Source of the DNA: Anaerolinea thermophila
GTDB taxonomy: Bacteria; Chloroflexota; Anaerolineae; Anaerolineales; Anaerolineaceae
DNA: 64,000 bases
Direction of reading: 5' to 3'
NCBI RefSeq assembly: GCF_020723905.1
Contig: NZ_DYHZ01000002.1
Span: forward strand, 434,001-498,000
In this document: positions 24,273 to 32,240 of the stretch, piece after piece
How the letters are laid out: each line of letters starts with the position of its first letter
Numbering within the stretch: position 1 is the stretch's first letter
The notes under the pieces: model-generated
Seen by the model: only the letters and a program-made list of their open reading frames with translations
The model's database searches: none
What the model was told of the DNA's origin: nothing
Made by a program: the position numbers and the translations under genes

Positions 24273-25877
24273 ATGACAGATTCCAACGTGAATGCTCAAC
24301 CGACGAGTGGGGAAGCGGAACAGATGGATGAACGCCAGCACCTGTACAAAAAACTGCAGGAATACCGCGAAAAACTTCTTGAAGCAGGTGGAAAAGACCG
24401 CATTGAAGCCCAGCATGCCAAGGGCAAATTGACGGCGCGCGAGCGCATCGAAAAATTGCTGGATGAGGGCACATTCCAGGAAATTGACGCTTTCATGGTG
24501 CACCGTCACAGCGACTTTGGTATGGACAAATCACGCTTTTTAGGCGATGGCGTGATTGCCGGCTTTGGCAAGATTGACGGCAGACGGGTGTGCGTTTTCT
24601 CGCAGGATTTCACCGTACTGGGCGGGTCCTTTGGCGAGGTCGCCGGTCAGAAAGTCTGCAAGATTCTGGACATGGCAATGGAGGCCGGCGTTCCGGTGAT
24701 CGGTTTGAACGACAGCGGCGGTGCGCGTATTCAGGAAGGCGTTCACAGCCTTTCGGCTTACGGTGAGGTCTTTTACCGCAACACCCTCGCCAGCGGCGTT
24801 ATCCCGCAAATCAGCGTAATGCTGGGACCCTGCGCGGGTGGTGCGGTGTACTCGCCAGCGCTGATGGACTTCATTATCATGACCAAAGGCATCAGCAACA
24901 TGTTCATCACCGGTCCGGAAGTTATCAAGACGGTCACGGCAGAAGTGGTGGATGCCGAGACGCTGGGCGGTGCCATGGCGCATTCAACGATCAGTGGTGT
25001 GGCGCACTTTGCCACTGAGAACGAGGAAGAATCCTTTGCCACGGTGCGGCGCCTGCTCTCGTACCTGCCGCTGAATAACGCCGAACCGGCTCCGGCAATC
25101 GAGCCGTATGATGATCCCAATCGTATGGATGAGGGCTTGAACGCCATCGTTCCGGCGAACCCCAATGAGCCTTACGATATGAAGCAAATTATCGAGAAGG
25201 TCTTCGACCTGGGTTCGTTCTTCGAGGTGCACGCCAACTTTGCCCCCAATGCCATTGTCGGCTTTGCCCGTCTGCATGGGCAATCGGTGGGTGTGGTGGC
25301 GCAACAGCCCGCCATGATGGCTGGGGCGATTGACATCAACGCCGCCGATAAAATTGCCCGCTTTGTGCGTTTCTGCGATGCCTTCAACATTCCATTGATT
25401 ACCTTCTCCGACTCGCCCGGCTTCATGCCCGGTGTGGCGCAGGAACATGGCGGCATTATCCGTCACGGTGCCAAGATCGTCTATGCCTACTCTGAGGCTA
25501 CTGTTCCGAAACTGACCGTGGTGACCCGCAAGGGCTATGGCGGCGCCTATATCGTGATGGGTAGTAAGCACATCCATGCGGATCTGGTGTTTGCCTGGCC
25601 CATGGCTGAAATTGCAGTGATGGGTGCGGAAGGTGCAGTGAACATCCTCTACCGCAAGGAAATCAGCAATCACCCCGATCCGGCGGCAGAGCGTGCCCGT
25701 CTGGTGGCGGAATTCCGCGAGAAATTTGCCAACCCGTACCGCGCCGCCGCCTCGGGTTACGTGGATGATGTCATCATGCCTTCGGAAACCCGTCCGCGTC
25801 TCATCGCCGCTCTGGAACTCCTGCGCGATAAACAGGTGAGCCAGCCCAGCAAGAAACATGGTTCCATCCCGCTGTAA
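24273..25877 (+). CDS. Acyl-CoA carboxyltransferase subunit of Na+-pumping decarboxylase (MmdA-like)
   Basis: A 534-residue carboxyltransferase with two crotonase-like halves. Features are KLTARERIEKLLDEGTF, GGSFGEVAGQK, NDSGGARIQEGVHSL (first-half CoA/oxyanion region), GPCAGGAVYSPAL, and in the second half FSDSPGFMPGVAQEHGGII and RKGYGGAYIVMGSK. This is the acyl-CoA type (propionyl-, methylmalonyl-, malonyl- or glutaconyl-CoA), unlike the oxaloacetate type. It moves CO2 from an acyl-CoA to biotin on the carrier protein encoded at 26256. With the OadG-like, biotin carrier and beta subunits that follow, it forms a complete membrane decarboxylase. The acyl-CoA used here is not known. SD GAGAGGAG precedes it. 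Confidence 0.88.
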   Translation: MTDSNVNAQPTSGEAEQMDERQHLYKKLQEYREKLLEAGGKDRIEAQHAKGKLTARERIEKLLDEGTFQEIDAFMVHRHSDFGMDKSRFLGDGVIAGFGKIDGRRVCVFSQDFTVLGGSFGEVAGQKVCKILDMAMEAGVPVIGLNDSGGARIQEGVHSLSAYGEVFYRNTLASGVIPQISVMLGPCAGGAVYSPALMDFIIMTKGISNMFITGPEVIKTVTAEVVDAETLGGAMAHSTISGVAHFATENEEESFATVRRLLSYLPLNNAEPAPAIEPYDDPNRMDEGLNAIVPANPNEPYDMKQIIEKVFDLGSFFEVHANFAPNAIVGFARLHGQSVGVVAQQPAMMAGAIDINAADKIARFVRFCDAFNIPLITFSDSPGFMPGVAQEHGGIIRHGAKIVYAYSEATVPKLTVVTRKGYGGAYIVMGSKHIHADLVFAWPMAEIAVMGAEGAVNILYRKEISNHPDPAAERARLVAEFREKFANPYRAAASGYVDDVIMPSETRPRLIAALELLRDKQVSQPSKKHGSIPL

Positions 25878-25898
25878 ACCGTTTGACGGAGGTGTTCT

Positions 25899-26246
25899 TT
25901 GAACGGTGATTTTATGCAAGGTCTGACCGTCAGCGTGCTGGGAATTCTGATCACCTTTACCGCGCTGGGGGTATTCATTCTCATTATGATTGTGCTTCAG
26001 CGGCTTTTCCCTTACCGTGAGGAAGAGGAGGAGCAGGCCGAGGTAGCGCAGATTGAAACCAGCCAGCCCGCTGAAGAAACGGGCGTTTCACAAGAGGGAG
26101 AAATCATTGCGGCAATTGCTGCGGCAGTGGCTTATTTCCGCCTGCGCGCCAACCCGCAACTGGGAAATTCCTTCCAGGAAGGACGCAGTCGCTGGTGGTT
26201 CTCCCGCCGTCTGGAAGCCATTGAAGGAAAAACGCGAAAACGCTAG
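25899..26246 (+). CDS. OadG/MmdD-like small membrane subunit, probable TTG start
   Basis: A 115-residue protein with one N-terminal membrane helix (VLGILITFTALGVFILIMIVL), an acidic linker rich in Glu, and a C-terminal segment EGEIIAAIAAAVAYFRL typical of gamma/delta subunits of Na+-translocating decarboxylases. It assembles the cytoplasmic carboxyltransferase with the membrane beta subunit. The TTG at 25899 is 6 nt from GGAGG, an ideal spacing, whereas the in-frame ATG at 25914 is 21 nt away, so TTG is preferred. It lies between the carboxyltransferase and biotin carrier genes. Confidence 0.8.
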   Translation: MNGDFMQGLTVSVLGILITFTALGVFILIMIVLQRLFPYREEEEEQAEVAQIETSQPAEETGVSQEGEIIAAIAAAVAYFRLRANPQLGNSFQEGRSRWWFSRRLEAIEGKTRKR

Positions 26247-26255
26247 GAGAAAGGC

Positions 26256-26702
26256 ATGAAGAAAATCAAGGTCATCGTCAACGAAAAACCTTATGAAGTC
26301 GAAGTGGGTGATATGAGCATTTCCCCCTTCACCGTGGTGGTGAATGGACAGTCCTATCAGGTCACGTTGGAAGGTGAACAGGTGCAGGAAGTTCGCCCCG
26401 TAGCGAGCGTTCCCACTGCTCCGGCGCCTCGCCCGGCGGCACCGGTGCCCGCTCCCGCGCCAAAACCAGCCACTGTCCCTGCTGCCAGTGGGGATGTGCT
26501 TACCGCGCCCATGCCCGGCGTCATTCTGGATATTGCTGTCAAACCCGGCGACAAGGTGACGGTTGGACAGCAGTTGTGCGCACTGGAAGCGATGAAGATG
26601 AAGAACGCCATTCGCTCACCGCGCGAAGGCACCATTGCCAGCGTGGAAGTGCAGGATGGCCAGCGCGTCAATTACGGCGAAGTCCTGTTCCGTTTCTCGT
26701 AA
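26256..26702 (+). CDS. Biotin carboxyl carrier protein of the decarboxylase (MmdC-like)
   Basis: A 148-residue protein: an N-terminal beta segment (residues 1-45), a flexible Ala/Pro-rich linker (about 50-78), and a biotinyl domain with the site EAMKM, whose Lys carries biotin, flanked by APMPGVI and the C-terminal NYGEVLF. The carried CO2 moves between the carboxyltransferase and the membrane beta subunit. The start follows TAGGAGAAAG just after the previous stop, and the next gene begins 9 bp after its stop. Confidence 0.92.
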   Translation: MKKIKVIVNEKPYEVEVGDMSISPFTVVVNGQSYQVTLEGEQVQEVRPVASVPTAPAPRPAAPVPAPAPKPATVPAASGDVLTAPMPGVILDIAVKPGDKVTVGQQLCALEAMKMKNAIRSPREGTIASVEVQDGQRVNYGEVLFRFS

Positions 26703-26711
26703 AGAGGTCGT

Positions 26712-27836
26712 ATGGATCTTTCCAATCTCAGTATCCTCTTACAGGCTGTTCGGGAACTGGGCTGGCAGAATATCGTCATGCTGGGCGTGGGCGGATTTCT
26801 CATCTTCCTCGCCGTCAAGTATGAATTCGAACCGAATTTGCTTCTGCCGATCGGTTTTGGCGCTATTTTGGGCAACCTGCCGCTCACCGGTGTGACCGAA
26901 GAAGGCGGTTTTCTGAAGACCATCTACGACTTCGGCATCAGCACCGAATTGTTCCCGTTATTTATCTTCATCGCCATTGGCGCGATGACCGATTTTGGTC
27001 CACTGCTGGAAAACCCCCGCATGGCGTTGCTGGGCGCCGCCGGACAACTTGGTATTTTCACCACCCTCCTGCTGGCTCTGCTGATTGGTTTTCCGCTCAA
27101 TGAAGCCGCATCTATTGGCATCATTGGCGCCATTGATGGTCCTACCGCCATTTATGTCTCCAGCAAACTGGCGCCGCATCTTTTACCTGCCATTACTGTG
27201 ACGGCGTACAGTTACATGTCGCTGGTACCCATCATTCAACCGCCAGTCATGCGTCTGCTCACAACCAAAGCCGAACGGCGCGTGCGCATGCCCTACACCA
27301 TCAAACCGGTTTCGCGGGTGGTGCGGGTGCTCTTCCCCATTGTGGTCACCGTTCTGGTCTCGTTGATTGCCCCGAAGGCGTCCCCGCTCATTTCCGCTCT
27401 GATGTTCGGAAATCTTATCCGCGAGTCGGGCGTGGTGGAACGCCTGAGCGAAGGTGCGCAGAACGAACTGGCGAATCTGGTTACCCTCTTCCTCGGTCTG
27501 GTGATCGGCTCGACCATGGAAGGCAGGGCGTTCATCCAGCCGCAGACGCTGGCAATTCTGGGGTTGGGTTTGCTGGCATTCATCCTTGACACCGTGGGTG
27601 GCGTGCTCTTTGGCAAGTTGATGTATGTCCTCTCCGGCAAGAAATTCAACCCCTGTATTGGCGCGGCGGGTATCAGCGCCTTTCCCATGTCGGCACGCAT
27701 TGTCCAGCGCTTTGTTTCGGAAGAGGATTTCGAGAATTTTGTGCTCATGCATGCCATGGGTGCCAATGCCGCAGGCCAGTTAGGCAGTGTGGTGGCTGGC
27801 GGCGTTGTGCTGGCGGTACTTGCGGGTGTGTTGTAA
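26712..27836 (+). CDS. Na+-translocating decarboxylase beta subunit (OadB/MmdB-like)
   Basis: A 374-residue membrane protein of the OadB/MmdB/GcdB family. Seen are many hydrophobic helices and family blocks LLPIGFGAILGNLP, GAIDGPTAIYVSS (the conserved Asp segment of the Na+ channel), SYMSLVPIIQPP, and the C-terminal GISAFPMSARIVQ and HAMGANAAGQLGSVVAGG. It couples decarboxylation of carboxybiotin to outward Na+ pumping, so acyl-CoA decarboxylation becomes an energy source in fermentation. Together with the three upstream genes it completes a decarboxylase operon, adjacent to cyclase and GNAT-like genes. Confidence 0.92.
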   Translation: MDLSNLSILLQAVRELGWQNIVMLGVGGFLIFLAVKYEFEPNLLLPIGFGAILGNLPLTGVTEEGGFLKTIYDFGISTELFPLFIFIAIGAMTDFGPLLENPRMALLGAAGQLGIFTTLLLALLIGFPLNEAASIGIIGAIDGPTAIYVSSKLAPHLLPAITVTAYSYMSLVPIIQPPVMRLLTTKAERRVRMPYTIKPVSRVVRVLFPIVVTVLVSLIAPKASPLISALMFGNLIRESGVVERLSEGAQNELANLVTLFLGLVIGSTMEGRAFIQPQTLAILGLGLLAFILDTVGGVLFGKLMYVLSGKKFNPCIGAAGISAFPMSARIVQRFVSEEDFENFVLMHAMGANAAGQLGSVVAGGVVLAVLAGVL

Positions 27837-27911
27837 AGTTTGGGGCGTCTCTGGAAGGATTGTGCAGAGGTGCCAGTTCATTCAATCTAATCTGTTTTTG
27901 AGGAGGAACGT

Positions 27912-28793
27912 ATGAAACTGATTGATCTGACTATCCCATTGGGAATCGGAACCCCTGCCTGGCCCACCTATGAGCCGTTGCAGGTTAAGTACTTCAAGCG
28001 GCTTGCCCCAAACGGCGCCAACGGACAGTTGTTGACCCATTCCAACCATCTGGGCACGCATCTGGACGGGGAAATCCATTTCTATACCCCCGGAAAGGAT
28101 ATGGCGTCGCTCACCATGGACTATCTGGTGCACGAAGCCGCCATCGTGGATCTGAGCGATGTATGCGGCGATTATGATGTGTACACCAGCAAGATGATTG
28201 AGGATCGTGTGGAAGTCAAAGAGGGTGATATCCTGGTTATTCACACCGGCTATCATCACTTTGGATGGGACATGCCCACCGCCGATGAGGTGCGCTATAT
28301 GGTCAAGCATCCAGGTCCCGACCGCGAATTCGCCGAATGGGCAAAGAAGAAGAAACTGCGCTGGATCGCCGTGGACTGCGGAAGTGCCGATCATCCAATG
28401 AATACCATCATCCGCACCTGGATGCCCCGCCAGGCAAAGGAAGCCGAGTATGTCTTCAAGAAGAAGTACGGCATGTCGCTGGAAGAGTTCTTCTCCGATG
28501 ACAAGTATCAACTGATGCACATCGAAATGTTCCCGCATGAGATCATCCATGCCGAGTGCTTTGGCGGTGAGATTGATCTCCTGCTCAACCAGCGCTTTAC
28601 GGTGGGCTTCTTCCCGTGGCGGTTTGTGGATGGCGAAGCCTCAATCGGGCGCGCAGTGGCTTTCGTGGACGATGACAAGTACGAAGAACTGATGAAGAAA
28701 CGCGAGAGCATGCCCAAGACCCGCTTTGGCGATGCCTATGATCCCACGCATGTGGAGCGTCTGAACGCCATTTCGCGCGCCAACCTGTCGTAA
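27912..28793 (+). CDS. Cyclase-family metal-dependent amidohydrolase, single domain
   Basis: A 293-residue protein of the kynurenine formamidase/isatin hydrolase fold. The metal and catalytic signature is intact as SNHLGTHLDGEIHF (ligands His, His, Asp; catalytic His), with a later SADHPMNT and HAECFGG, where the Glu is the expected second-site ligand. The family hydrolyses cyclic or linear amides. It is closest in this window to domain 2 of the fusion at 10364. A ring-opening role in the island's heterocycle pathway is inferred. SD GAGGAGGAAC precedes it; it lies 75 bp after the decarboxylase beta gene without a visible promoter, so it probably belongs to the same transcript. Confidence 0.85.
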   Translation: MKLIDLTIPLGIGTPAWPTYEPLQVKYFKRLAPNGANGQLLTHSNHLGTHLDGEIHFYTPGKDMASLTMDYLVHEAAIVDLSDVCGDYDVYTSKMIEDRVEVKEGDILVIHTGYHHFGWDMPTADEVRYMVKHPGPDREFAEWAKKKKLRWIAVDCGSADHPMNTIIRTWMPRQAKEAEYVFKKKYGMSLEEFFSDDKYQLMHIEMFPHEIIHAECFGGEIDLLLNQRFTVGFFPWRFVDGEASIGRAVAFVDDDKYEELMKKRESMPKTRFGDAYDPTHVERLNAISRANLS

Positions 28794-28874
28794 GGGGATT
28801 CCCTCTGTTTTCTCGTGGGGAGAAACAGCGGTGTAACCGGAATTCGTTTTATTCATATCGAAAAGGAGTTCTGT

Positions 28875-29600
28875 ATGAAATTCGATCTGCCAACCAAAGC
28901 CTCTCAGGAAGTTCTCGAAATTGATGCCCGAGAAGTGGAAGCCGTTCTTCAGGGACCTTCCATGAAAATGAAGCCCTGGCCCGGTGCCATGGTGCCGTTG
29001 AAGGATGGACGCATCCTCTACATCCGCGAGGCGCGGCTGGATGAGGTGCCTTTGATGCTTTCTTACCTCAAGCGCTTCCTCGATGTGGACCATGACTTCT
29101 ATGACATTGTGGGCGCCCGCGTGTACTCCGAGGTGCTGGGCTGGTACCGCAAGCGCCTTAAGGACCCCTACACGCTGGTTGGCTTGATTGATGGCTTGTG
29201 GGCTGGCTTTGCCAACGGGCGTCTGATGAACGAGGACATCAACATCAGTCTGCACACCATGGCACTGGTGCGCGGCGGGCGCATTGGCGCTGCCATGTAC
29301 TACGCCAAGGCGTACTATGGCTTTGAAATCCTCGGCAACAAAGAGTGGTGGGCAACCTACGAGTCCTACAACGGCTGGCTCCGCTGGGGCTTGGGCATGG
29401 CGCAACCCTCTTACCCCTGGCCCGAGTATCAGCACGAACTGGGCGGCGCCCGCGTGTACTACATTACCAAGAAGTACTGGGATCAACTGGTGAAGGATTA
29501 TATTCGCCAGATGGTCGGCGCCGACCTTGACTTCAACGTGCCTGATGAGGTCCGCAAAGCCAATGAGGTGATGCGCGTCCCGGATGATATTCTGGTATAG
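28875..29600 (+). CDS. GNAT-like protein, island paralogue B
   Basis: A 241-residue paralogue of the protein at 6164-6889, the same length and more than half identical by eye. Shared blocks are DGRILYIR, DFYDIVG, LVGLIDG, GFANGR, ISLHTM, YESYNGW (FESYNGW in A) and PWPEYQHELGGARVYY. The GNAT fold assignment is by pattern. The near-perfect conservation of the YNGW and ELGGARVYY regions suggests a catalytic or binding site. The start at 28875 follows AAAAGGAG. It is downstream of the single-domain cyclase; a strong terminator lies just after. The exact reaction is unknown; acyl transfer or decarboxylation of a CoA ester are candidates. Confidence 0.6.
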   Translation: MKFDLPTKASQEVLEIDAREVEAVLQGPSMKMKPWPGAMVPLKDGRILYIREARLDEVPLMLSYLKRFLDVDHDFYDIVGARVYSEVLGWYRKRLKDPYTLVGLIDGLWAGFANGRLMNEDINISLHTMALVRGGRIGAAMYYAKAYYGFEILGNKEWWATYESYNGWLRWGLGMAQPSYPWPEYQHELGGARVYYITKKYWDQLVKDYIRQMVGADLDFNVPDEVRKANEVMRVPDDILV

Positions 29601-29620
29601 TTGACCTCTGGTTATGTGAA

Positions 29621-29652
29621 AAAGAGGGCGCCGTGAGGCGCCCTCTTTGTTT
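29621..29652. terminator. Strong bidirectional terminator at the end of the island operon
   Basis: A perfect 12-bp stem (29621-29632 with 29637-29648), GC-rich, with a GTGA loop. Its AAAGAGG/CCTCTTT ends give U-rich tails on both strands. It separates GNAT-like gene B from the convergent DUF2877 gene. Confidence 0.85.
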
Positions 29653-29666
29653 CGGATTGAGTTGCC

Positions 29667-30596
29667 TTAATGATGTGCGCGAACAGCCTGAAGCGCGCGC
29701 ATTCCTGATGCAATGCCGGTCAGGGCATCTACACCGGAGGAACTACCGTATTCCTGCAACGTATGGAGAATACCCGCTTCGTTCAGAGAGCCGGTTAAAA
29801 AGCCATCCACGGCTCGAATGAGACGCTCATCTGCGCTTCCCTCGCATGCGCAGGCAATCAGGTTGGCGCTTAATGCGGTGGTCTTCTCGAAGGCAATTTC
29901 AACCACCTGACGATGCAGGGCTTCGATGGTGTCGTGTAGCGAATTCAACCCCGGCATGCGGCTCAAGAGCAACATCAGCCCAACGATGAAATCATCTCCT
30001 GAGGGGGTAAGTCCTCTGCCTGTGCCCATCAGAGCGGTCAGGGCAGACATGCTGACTTCCACCGGCTGTGTAAAGAGATTTTTGAGAATGAGGATGTTGG
30101 CAATGGTGGACTGGAGCATGGCAGGAATGGTGGGCGGATGAGGATCGTCCATGATGAATGCCAGCATAGGGACCAGTCCAACCCCACGGTGTACATACAG
30201 GGCGCTTTCGCTCAACCGCTTTATGCTTGCCCACAGGTCTTCATTGGGAAGAATGTTTGCTGGCGGAGCAGGTGGGAGCCACAGGGTTTCTTCGCTCAGA
30301 GTGATGTGCGTATTCAGCGTGGGCAGGCTGATTTCATCGGCTTCCACGTGAACTTCCTGCCCAATATAAACGGGCAGAGGTTCAGCAGGTCTTGGAGTAA
30401 GGTTGAGCGTCAGCGGACCCCGATAGGATTCATAAGAGAGAAAGAACACCCGTTGAGGGGGGATAAGGACAAAGATCCCTTTGGAGGTTGACCCTGTAAC
30501 CCTTCCGGTAGCCGGAAAACTCAATCCTTTCAGAGCAGCATAGCCAGTGGATTCACAGCGGTACATACGGACATACGTGGCAGGGGGATTTTCCAT
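29667..30596 (-). CDS. DUF2877 protein (AllH-like carbamoyltransferase subunit)
   Basis: A 309-residue protein with the DUF2877 hallmark GTGRGLTPSGDDFIVG near residue 190 and a conserved C-terminal GVDALTGIASG. DUF2877 proteins (AllH/YlbF) form oxamate carbamoyltransferase with FdrA and a DUF1116 protein in E. coli allantoin fermentation. The other two partners are about 20 kb away at 7277-10285, on the opposite strand, so the set is complete but split across both ends of the island. It is convergent with GNAT-like gene B. The start at 30596 lacks a good ribosome site; M11 is an alternative. Confidence 0.82.
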   Translation of the reverse strand: MENPPATYVRMYRCESTGYAALKGLSFPATGRVTGSTSKGIFVLIPPQRVFFLSYESYRGPLTLNLTPRPAEPLPVYIGQEVHVEADEISLPTLNTHITLSEETLWLPPAPPANILPNEDLWASIKRLSESALYVHRGVGLVPMLAFIMDDPHPPTIPAMLQSTIANILILKNLFTQPVEVSMSALTALMGTGRGLTPSGDDFIVGLMLLLSRMPGLNSLHDTIEALHRQVVEIAFEKTTALSANLIACACEGSADERLIRAVDGFLTGSLNEAGILHTLQEYGSSSGVDALTGIASGMRALQAVRAHH

Positions 30597-30695
30597 ATCG
30601 GTTTAATCATAACACAACCTCTGAATAACTTCGGAGATATTCATCGCTCGAACAGGCGGAATGAAAAGGTTTGCATTATTGTAAAGTTCCTGTGC

Positions 30696-30724
30696 TTGCA
30701 GATTGTTCCCACTGGGGCTAAAAT
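30696..30724 (+). promoter_or_regulatory. Promoter of response regulator gene, near-leaderless
   Basis: TTGCAG (30696-30701), a 17-bp spacer and TAAAAT (30719-30724). Transcription would start about 7 bp later, within 1-3 nt of the ATG at 30733, and there is no ribosome site, so the mRNA should be leaderless or nearly so. Confidence 0.55.
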
Positions 30725-30732
30725 CAAAGTGT

Positions 30733-31362
30733 ATGAGTGTACCGCTGGGTCCCATTCTTGTTGTTGAAGATGTTCCCCATGTCCGGGAGTTGCTTGAGGT
30801 TACCCTGCGCTTTAAGGGGTATCCGGTGGTGACTGCTGCGGATGGACTGGAAGCCCTGGAGTTTATTGCCAGAGAGCGCCCTGCGCTCATCGTAGCCGAT
30901 ATTCTCATGCCGCGCATGGATGGATTTGCCATGGCGCATGAGATTCGCAAGAATCCGCAAACCCGCTCCATCCCCATCATCTTCGTCTCTGCGACGTATG
31001 TCACCCCGGAAGACAAGAAATTTGCCCTCAGTTTTGGCGGGGTGCGCTTTATCGAGAAGCCGATTGACACCGAGGACTTCCTGCTGACCGTGGCGGAGGT
31101 GCTGACATCGGACTCTCCCAATGTGCCTGCCCCGATGAACGAACGCGACTTCTATCAGGGTTACCGCGAGCGGTTGGAGCAGAAACTGCGCCACAAGAAC
31201 ACGCAGATTTCCCGCACCGAACGTTTGCTGGCTACCTTACCCGATGAGCAAAAACCGGCTTTTGAAACTCTGCTCAAACAGGCACTTGCCGATCGGGACG
31301 AAATCCAGCGAGAACTGGATCAACTGTACAGGATTCTGGATGAGATGAAGGGGTTAAGTTAA
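30733..31362 (+). CDS. Response regulator receiver protein with coiled-coil tail
   Basis: A 209-residue protein. Residues 5 to about 122 form a CheY-like receiver domain: VVEDVPHV acidic pocket, phosphoacceptor D56 in VADILMPRMDG, FVSAT with the switch Thr/Ser region, and IEKPID with the conserved Lys. The rest is a charged helical, probably coiled-coil region with no DNA-binding domain, so output is likely through protein partners. No histidine kinase is adjacent. The start at 30733 was chosen by the domain and the promoter position; the frame extends upstream to 30703 without conserved sequence. Confidence 0.85.
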   Translation: MSVPLGPILVVEDVPHVRELLEVTLRFKGYPVVTAADGLEALEFIARERPALIVADILMPRMDGFAMAHEIRKNPQTRSIPIIFVSATYVTPEDKKFALSFGGVRFIEKPIDTEDFLLTVAEVLTSDSPNVPAPMNERDFYQGYRERLEQKLRHKNTQISRTERLLATLPDEQKPAFETLLKQALADRDEIQRELDQLYRILDEMKGLS

Positions 31363-31442
31363 ACCCTTTATTGCGGAGTCTCCTTCTGCGAGTCCCCTGT
31401 TCAGGCAGGGGACTTTGTATTGAAAGGAGTATAATCAATGCC

Positions 31443-32240
31443 ATGTTGCCAGAACTGGAAGATCTGAAAATGTTTGCCCGCGAAGCGGGCGCTGTGTTGC
31501 TGGAGGGCTTTGGACGCAAAATGGCGGTGGAGTACAAAGCCCGCATCAATCCAGTTACCGAGTATGACCGCCGTTCGGAAGACCTGTTGACCCGCCTCAT
31601 TCGCTCGCATTTTCCATACCATGCCATTCTGGGCGAGGAAAACGGTCATCAGGACGGGCAGAAAGAGCATCTGTGGATTATCGATCCGCTGGATGGTACG
31701 ACCAATTTTGCCCACGGCATGCCCATCTTTGCGGTTTCGATTGCCTACGCTTACCGGGGACAGGTACAGTTAGGGGTGGTTTACGACCCTTATCAGGATG
31801 ATCTCTTCTGCGCCGAGCGTGGACAGGGCGCCTGGCTGGGTGATCGGCGTTTGACCGTTGAAGGTTCTGAGGATTTAATCCACAGTCTGCTTATCACCGG
31901 TTTTGCCTATGAAAACTGGGTCATTGAGACCAACCTGCAATTTTTTGCCCATTTCCACCGCCGCTGTGAAGGGGTGCGCCGGTTAGGCGCGGCGGCGCTG
32001 GATTTGTGTTATGTTGCCGCTAACCGTGCCGATGGTTACTGGGAAGTCTCGGTGAATCCGTGGGATCTGGCGGCGGGCGGGCTGGTGGCAGAAGAGGCTG
32101 GTGCCCGCGTCACCCGCATGGATGGCGATCCCGACTACCTTCGCCCGCCCTGCAATGTGCTCTGCGCCAATCCGGTGTTGCATCAGGTCATGCTGGAAGA
32201 GATTCAGAACGTGGCAATTCCACTGTACCCAGCGCCGTAA
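31443..32240 (+). CDS. Inositol monophosphatase family protein
   Basis: A protein of about 265 residues with all Mg2+-dependent family motifs: GEENG, DPLDGTTNF (metal ligands Asp, Asp), and the C-terminal WDLAAGGLVAEEAGA. It dephosphorylates myo-inositol phosphates or related sugar phosphates; family members also act on fructose-1,6-bisphosphate or NADP, so the precise substrate is open. The ATG at 31443 is where similarity begins; the earlier in-frame start at 31371 is in non-conserved sequence. The 3' end overlaps the convergent trpA gene by 53 bp (32188-32240). Confidence 0.88.
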   Translation: MLPELEDLKMFAREAGAVLLEGFGRKMAVEYKARINPVTEYDRRSEDLLTRLIRSHFPYHAILGEENGHQDGQKEHLWIIDPLDGTTNFAHGMPIFAVSIAYAYRGQVQLGVVYDPYQDDLFCAERGQGAWLGDRRLTVEGSEDLIHSLLITGFAYENWVIETNLQFFAHFHRRCEGVRRLGAAALDLCYVAANRADGYWEVSVNPWDLAAGGLVAEEAGARVTRMDGDPDYLRPPCNVLCANPVLHQVMLEEIQNVAIPLYPAP

